Shown here: piece by piece, positions 58,181 to 64,000 of the stretch
Layout of the letters: the number at the start of each line of letters is the position of its first letter
Position numbering within the stretch: the stretch's first letter is position 1
Assembly (NCBI GenBank): GCA_024291935.2
Contig: CM044308.1
Coordinates: 123,406,501-123,470,500 of the forward strand
DNA: 64,000 nucleotides
Origin: Okapia johnstoni
Lineage: Eukaryota > Chordata > Mammalia > Artiodactyla > Giraffidae
Reading direction: 5' to 3'
Translations under genes and position numbers: made by a program
Notes under the pieces: generated by a model
What the model was told of the DNA's origin: nothing
The model's database searches: none
Seen by the model: only the letters and a program-made list of their open reading frames with translations

Positions 58181-58633
58181 ATGACTTGGAATGGATAGGG
58201 TGGGACGGGCCAATCGCATGGTGAGAAAAGAACTAGGCTGGGAAGCACCAGCCAGAGCACCCTGATTTGGGCTTTCAGCTGCTCCAAGTGCTTGCACCCG
58301 CTCCCCTCAAGTATTGGGGCGGGGGAGATTAGAGCTGGGGATAGGTAGAGAAGGAGTTTTAGGAGGAAGTTTAGAAGAGGAGGAGTTTTCATCCTGAAAG
58401 CATCCCTTGGTAGACAGTTGACTGCTCACCCTCGGTTAGTGTGGGCCCTGCTTCTCTCTTGTGTTTCCATTAACACCCCCCACAGTCCAGCTCTTGATCT
58501 TGCTAGAGTCTCCAGTATGATATCATGCTACTGCTCGGTCACCATGGGATCCTGAAAATATCTATTCACAACCCTCACAGACAGAACAGAAAATCATAAA
58601 CACTGGGTTCCATCATAGTCTTTTAAAATTAGA
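58181..58633. other. Intergenic, no recognised feature
   Basis: No gene or named repeat recognised. Confidence 0.5.
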
Positions 58634-58981
58634 AAATGGACTGGGTCAGTCAGTCAGTCAGTTGGTTCAGTCACTCAGTCGTGTCCGACTCTTTGCGACC
58701 CCATGGACTGCAGCATGCCAGGCCTCCCTGTCCATCACCAACTCCCCGAGCTTACTCAAACTCATGTCCATTGAGTCGGTGATGCCATCCAGCCATCTCA
58801 TCCTCTGTCGTCCTCTTCTCCTCCTGCCCTCAATCTTTCCCAGCATCAGGGTCTTTTCAAATGAGTCAGTTCTTCACATCAGGTGGCCAAAGTATTGGAG
58901 TTTCAGCTTCAACATCAGTCCTTCCAATGAATATGCAGGACTGATTTCCTTTAGGATGGACTGGTTGGATCTATCCTTTGA
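58634..58981 (-). mobile_element. BovB 3' fragment
   Basis: Reverse BovB end with tail 'gtcagtcagtcagtcagttg', then 'cgtgtccgactctttgcgac', 'ggtggccaaagtattggagt', ending at 'ggatggactggttggatc'. A 9-bp direct repeat aaaattaga at 58625-58633 and 58982-58990 is the likely duplication. Confidence 0.94.
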
Positions 58982-58990
58982 AAAATTAGA

Positions 58991-60274
58991 TTGGGTACTA
59001 GAAAAGATTAAGTAATACTTCTTTTTTCCTTTTTTCCTTTTTTTTATTTTATTTTATGTGTGACAATGGTATTGTGGCTACTTAGGAAAATGTCATTGGT
59101 GCTTAAAGTTCTAGAGCCCTAGCTTGGACTCTGGTTACAATCTCACTAGAAGAGTGCTACTTTTTAGTGATCTTGATCTGAAATTCTACCACCATATATT
59201 TGACACCTTCATACCAAGCAGAGTCTTCACCATGATCTACTCCCTTTGTCCTGTCTCACTCCCTGACTCTGGAGCTCTGTCCAGTCTTCTAACTTCTGAC
59301 ATAGTTACTTGTTAGCTAATGATGGTCTCACCTCACTCCTTAGACCTGAAACTAGGCACTACTCCATTTCTGGCTTCAATGTTTTTCTTCTTTCCTCAAC
59401 TATGAGTTGAGTTCTCCTTCTGGTTCTATGACACAAGTTTTCCTAATCTGTATCTTTGGACTTACTTTTCTTTGTTTGGAGTGTGTGTCCTTGTTGGATT
59501 TGTCACCAATGTGAGACAAGATCTTCACACTGATGACCATGCTACCTTGCTTGAAATCTACGTGAAACACATTAGTTTTTCTTTCACTGTTTCAAAGTTG
59601 TCCCTCCCTAGACCACCCACTAGGTTTGCTTCCTGTTTAGAGGATGCTTCCTATACTTAACTTATTGTTGAGTGAAAATGACTGACATATATGAAATCCA
59701 ATGAATGACCAGATTTATCCTGTCCTGGAAGATCAACCCCACTCATATTTCTTCAACAACGTATCAGGCATGTTACTCTGCATGCCTACCTCTACATTTT
59801 GCTCTTGTATATCATTGAGTCATGCCAGAATTTCTCCTAAATGTTTGCAGTAGTTCTAGAGAGTTTCTCAAGAGAGTTCCAGGCTAGGGAAACTTCTGAT
59901 CCTCACAAACCCGGAGCATACACTCCTAAATTCCAACATAAAAATTCATGTAAAGAATGATCTAAATCAATCACTGACTACTCAACTCCATACACATGAG
60001 AATATCTTGGAGTAAGTGACATCTTCAGGCACTAACTCACCTGTGTTCTTCCCTTGGCCAGAGAGCACTTCCAGCAGCCCCTGTGGGTTCACTCAACTCC
60101 TGGCTTACCCTTCCACTCTATTCTGGGACACCGGCTCATTGGAACAGCTTAACTTGAGGCCCAGGTAAAGAGGAAATTTCTCATCTATTTTTAGGAACCC
60201 AGGAAATGGCTTATATTTATTTAACCCTAATTGAATTCAATTACAAGTATTTACTAAGTTTATTTTGTCTATAA
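58991..60274. other. Intergenic with T-rich tract
   Basis: A T-rich low-complexity run lies at about 59018-59056. The rest has no recognised gene or repeat. Short ORFs near 59124-59660 have no domain support. Confidence 0.5.
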
Positions 60275-61130
60275 CTCATTTTTACCAGATGCTGGAATGC
60301 AGGGAAGAATTTGGTAAAAAGAAATAAGTAAATAAGAAATGATCCCTATGCTCAAGGAGCTTTCAGATTAATACAAATTTATACACATAATTATTGTATA
60401 ACAGAGAAAAGTAAGGGCTCTAAGAGCCCAAGAAGGCCCTAGGTTGGTTTGAAGAGAGGAGACATTTGAGCAGTTGGGCAGAAAGGGATGTGTGGGGCTG
60501 TATTTGGCATTTAGCACAGGGCTGCAGTGACCAGTGTGATTTTTACTGAAGCAGTAGAAGAAGGAAAGGTGCTGTCTGGTCTAGGGGTTGGAAAACTTTC
60601 AGTAAAGGTCACATAATAAATACTTTAAGGTTTATAGGTCACATCCTGCCTCTGTTGCCTACTCCTTCACCCCTCCTCCTCTACCTTTATAACATGTGAA
60701 AGCCCCTCTTGGCATATGGGCTGCCCCAAAACACGCTGCAGACCCCATCCCACAGGGCATAGTGTGACAGCCCGTCGTTGGCTACGTGAACAAAGCTGTG
60801 GCTGTGGGAAGCTGCAGTGTGTTTCCTTTTGGCTGAAGGTTATGGAAGTTGGGGCAGGGAGAGTGGGAAATAGGATGGGAAAAGTTGGTTAAAGCTCTAG
60901 TTTGCAGAGCCTTGGATGCCGATATAAGTTCATCAGGCATGTGAAAAAAGCTGAAGGTTTCCAAGCAAGGAAAATGATATGACGTAGCTTCAATTTTGGA
61001 AGCTTAATTTGATGAGCATATGCAGGATGGAATCGTGTGGGGAGATGAGGAAGCACACCAGGAAGAACAAATGGGGTCGGTATTAGATGGTAGTTAGAGT
61101 GTTTGAAAGATGGAGACAGACGGGAGGGGC
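60275..61130. mobile_element. Ancient mammalian repeat with nested element
   Basis: 'ccctatgctcaaggagcttt', 'gaggagacatttgagcagtt', 'gccttggatgccgatataag', 'aaaatgatatgacgtagctt' match a long old repeat. It is interrupted at 60573-60780. Confidence 0.5.
60573..60780. mobile_element. Nonautonomous hAT-like element, nested
   Basis: 'ggggttggaaaactttcagt', 'aaaggtcacataataaatac', 'tttaaggtttataggtcaca' match the common 'gggttggcaaacttt' family of old DNA elements. Confidence 0.55.
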
Positions 61131-61572
61131 CAGGCGCCTTTTTATGAAGAAAAGAAATCAGCATTTCTTATGGGGAGTATATTTGCATAAATAAAGCATG
61201 GCATGATGGATGCAAGGCTTGGCAGAACCAAATAAATCATGAATACAGTCATTAGTCAAAAAAGATTTCACAATGTCACTGTCAAGTTTGACTTCACCAA
61301 TTGAAATTTTGATTATCAGGCTGCTGAATGAAGTAAAGTAATTTCCTGTCAAATTGACACCTGGCTCAGAGAGATTCTTTCAGAGATCTCCCATCAGATG
61401 GTCAACCAGGGAGTTATTAAAGAATATTTGTCATGGGAGATGCCATGTCTCCGGAGAAGATCACACAAGAAACATGTAGGAAAAGAAGTTTGGGGGAGAA
61501 AGAGAAAGTCAAATGCATTTGTTAAATATGAAGAAGAAAGCAGCTGAATTAACATTATTGGAATTAATTCAC
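61131..61572. other. Intergenic, no recognised feature
   Basis: No gene or named repeat recognised. Confidence 0.5.
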
Positions 61573-61588
61573 AAAACTAACAACTTCT

Positions 61589-61684
61589 GGGTGTACCTAT
61601 GGCTGATTCTTGTTGATGTATGATAGAAAACCACAAAATTCTGTAAAGCAATTATCCTTCAATTTAAAAAATAAAGAAAGAAAG
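61589..61684 (+). mobile_element. Very short bovine L1 3' end insertion
   Basis: 96 bp: 'ggtgtacctatggctgattc', 'ttctgtaaagcaattatcct', 'tcaatttaaaaaataaag' then AAAG units. Perfect 16-bp duplication aaaactaacaacttct at 61573-61588 and 61685-61700. Confidence 0.93.
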
Positions 61685-61700
61685 AAAACTAACAACTTCT

Positions 61701-63325
61701 CTTTAGCAAAACTGTACAGAAAAAAATGAATAAAAATTGAGACCCCCCCCCAACCCCCAGCAAAGTCTGACATCTCCACAGGACAACTGAGCAATCCCAA
61801 TCTGTCTCACAGACATCAAAGCATTTCCTTCTGGAACAGAAGCTCCTTGCCAACACTGTTCTGCTATCACCTACAATAAGTGTTCATGGAAACTACTTTG
61901 TATAATTTCCAACCTGACCTTGAATCAGATAGCACCCAAAGAAGAATCTTCTCCATCAACAGCAGAAAGAACTTCAAGGGAATACAGAGGTAGAGGGGGT
62001 GAAGGAGAACCCTATAGCTATGTATGTAATAGAGAAATGTTAATAGTGAAAATAGTTATGTTAAAATGATAAACAGAAATGAGTGCTCCAAACATTCTCA
62101 TGTCTATTTGAGACTTCTTCCTAGGACCTAGAAATTATTGAGTCTTTAGAGACACAAGCTGGAGTAGTTTTCTAGAAAGTCCTAAATGGTATTAGCTGTT
62201 GTGACCACAACCTATAAATAACGGGAGGTAATTCCCTTCATTAGCTTCTTGGACAGAGGATTTAAAAAATTTTCCTAGTTTTTATACTCGCTGCTCCCTG
62301 TATGCACTGAGCAGTTTTTAAATTTCATACAGTGAAAACAGCTTCCTTTCATGTATTAAGAAATTGAGGCATAATTTTAAATAAGATTGCTTTTTCCATT
62401 TAGCCTGTATAGCTAAAAATGGCTGACTTAAAAAAACAAACATGTTTTTCCTGTCACTATATACAGCTTGCAAATTTGAAAGAACACACTACAAACCCAG
62501 CCAGATTCAGAACTCTTGAAAATTTATGCCTTTATAAAGAAATAATAACACCAACTTCAGTGTTTAAAATATTGTAAATTATATGTAATGAGGGATGATG
62601 GGAAATCTGTGTTTGTAGCACAAAGGGTAAGAGTTTTCAGAATCTTCCCAATTCTCTTCTTTTCTTTTAAAGAATTCATTGCAAATGAGTACATTCATTA
62701 TTCTCTATTGAGTACACTTAGCTGTCAATTACATGAAAATGTATTATAAAAATAATTGCTTTTCATCCTCATTAACCAACTATTAGGAAGAAAAATGATG
62801 GAAAAATCATTCAACATTTTATTAATTCTACAACAGTATTTCTAATGAATCCTCTTATCAAGTTATGTGTAGAAAAGCATTTCCCTCCCCATTTTCTAGT
62901 GAATTAGGCAGCACTTGAATAAAGAAAGACACTCCCGTTACGAACACATTACAGCATTCCCTGCGGACTACAGAGACTCTTCAGCATCTGGGGGAAAAAT
63001 TAAATTTTGCCTTCCCACTGTTGCTTCTCACAGGCTTTGTAGAAGCTTTAATTGAACCTGGCACACTCTGCTAGATTTTCTACGCATAATTCACTACTTA
63101 TTCCTTTTTGAGTATTGACAAGGAAGCAAATGCATCCTCTAGATTCGTTGAGCCATAAAGCTTGAAAGAAAGGGGAAGGGCTCTAAGACATCTCCAGAAA
63201 CCCACAGGGAATGGGCTAAGGAACAAAAGCCTTGCACCTGTGCTTGGCTGCAGCCCTTTCCCTCCAGTGGATGTGAGCAGCTCCAGTTTCCCACTCCCAC
63301 TCCTCATCTGTGGTTACAACTGGGT
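61701..63325. other. Repeat-poor intergenic block
   Basis: About 1.6 kb, AT-rich, without any recognised repeat or gene except a C-run near 61743. Candidate for conserved noncoding sequence only because it is repeat-free. Confidence 0.45.
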
Positions 63326-63544
63326 GAGTGCTAAGTCACTTCAGTCGTGTCATACTCTTTGCAACACTTTGAACTGTAGCTCACCAGGCTCCTCTGTCAT
63401 GGGATTCTCCAGGCAAGAACACTGGAGTGAATTGTCATGCCCTCCTCCAGGAGATCTTCCCGACCCAGGGATTGAACCCATGTTTCTTATGTCTCCTGCA
63501 TTGGCAGGTGGCTTCTTTACCACGAGCACCACCTGGGAAGCCCC
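63326..63544 (-). mobile_element. Bov-tA SINE
   Basis: 'gtgctaagtcacttcagtcg', 'ccaggcaagaacactggagt', end 'agcaccacctgggaagcccc' in reverse. Confidence 0.92.
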
Positions 63545-63767
63545 TTACAGCGGAGTCGCCCTCATTTCCTGAAGGAAATGTTTATCAGTGTGCCACCTGA
63601 TTGACGTGTACACCAGTTCACACCACCCACCTTTGGTCAAGGGCTGGCTAGTCATGGTGGGATTTCTGTCTGAAGGGTCTGGTTCTCCTCATTAATGATT
63701 TAGGACTAACAACATGGCACCCCAGCTGGTCTGAAGGGACCTGGGCTACAGTCTGAGGAATTTCTCA

Positions 63768-63965
63768 GCTTCCTCTTAAAGGCAAAGAATCTGCCTACAG
63801 TGCAGCAGACCTGGATTTGATCCCTGGGTCAGGAAGATCTTCTGGAGAAGGGAATGGCAACCCACTCCAGTATACTTGCCTGGAGAATTCCATGGACAGA
63901 GGAGCCTGGAGAGCTACAGTCCATGGGGTCACAAAGAGTTGGACATGACTTAGCAACTAAACAAC
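63768..63965 (+). mobile_element. Bov-tA SINE
   Basis: 'gcttcctcttaaaggcaaag' (degraded head), 'gggtcaggaagatcttctgg', 'gacttagcaactaaacaaca'. Confidence 0.9.
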
Positions 63966-63969
63966 AAGA

Positions 63970-64000
63970 AGATGGATAAACAGCAAGGTCCTACTGTATA
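63970..64000 (+). mobile_element. L1 3' region, cut by window end
   Basis: 'gatggataaacagcaaggtc' followed by 'ctactgtata' is late L1 3' wording. It continues beyond the window. Confidence 0.6.

Noticed and set aside
58662..59015. 117-codon plus-strand ORF
   Set aside because: It is the antisense reading of a BovB 3' fragment.

Overview
The window is ruminant nuclear DNA, most likely from a bovid. It carries BovB (RTE-type) LINEs, tRNA-derived Bov-tA SINEs, dimeric Bov-A2 elements, CHR-type SINEs and a bovine-type L1 3' end, a combination found in pecoran ruminants. I cannot separate cattle from yak, bison, buffalo, sheep or goat by eye.

Only one host gene is supported: the first coding exon of STK39 (SPAK, a Ste20-family kinase of the WNK-SPAK/OSR1 ion-transport pathway), on the minus strand. 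Its ATG is at 4122-4120 and its splice donor at 3935-3934, inside a CpG island of about 3180-4620. Positions 1-3935 are therefore the start of STK39 intron 1. Everything above about 4300 is 5' flank and intergenic DNA. No other exon, RNA gene or CRISPR array is recognisable.

The remaining ~59 kb is mostly transposon strata. The oldest layer is MIR, L2, MER5-like hAT, a mariner transposase relic, MLT-type MaLR LTRs and old L1. A middle layer holds two related ~593-bp solo LTRs in opposite orientation and several CHR SINEs. The youngest layer is BovB, Bov-tA, Bov-A2 and bovine L1, many with target-site duplications that can be read directly. Eight BovB copies are present, concentrated at 27.5-29.6 kb and 34.3-44.1 kb. 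All are 5'-truncated and none retains the endonuclease part. The 41.8-43.0 kb copy keeps an uninterrupted C-terminal reading frame of 400 codons.

The most informative observations are: (1) two BovB copies that share two indels, one a 4-bp deletion just after RT motif A; (2) a 5'-inverted L1 inserted in a BovB and flanked by a target duplication; (3) two BovB copies placed head to head, giving a large inverted repeat; (4) several nested insertions with perfect duplications that order the events; (5) an old mariner transposase still recognisable in two frames. I found no sign of a new biological system, and the transposon ORFs should not be annotated as host genes.
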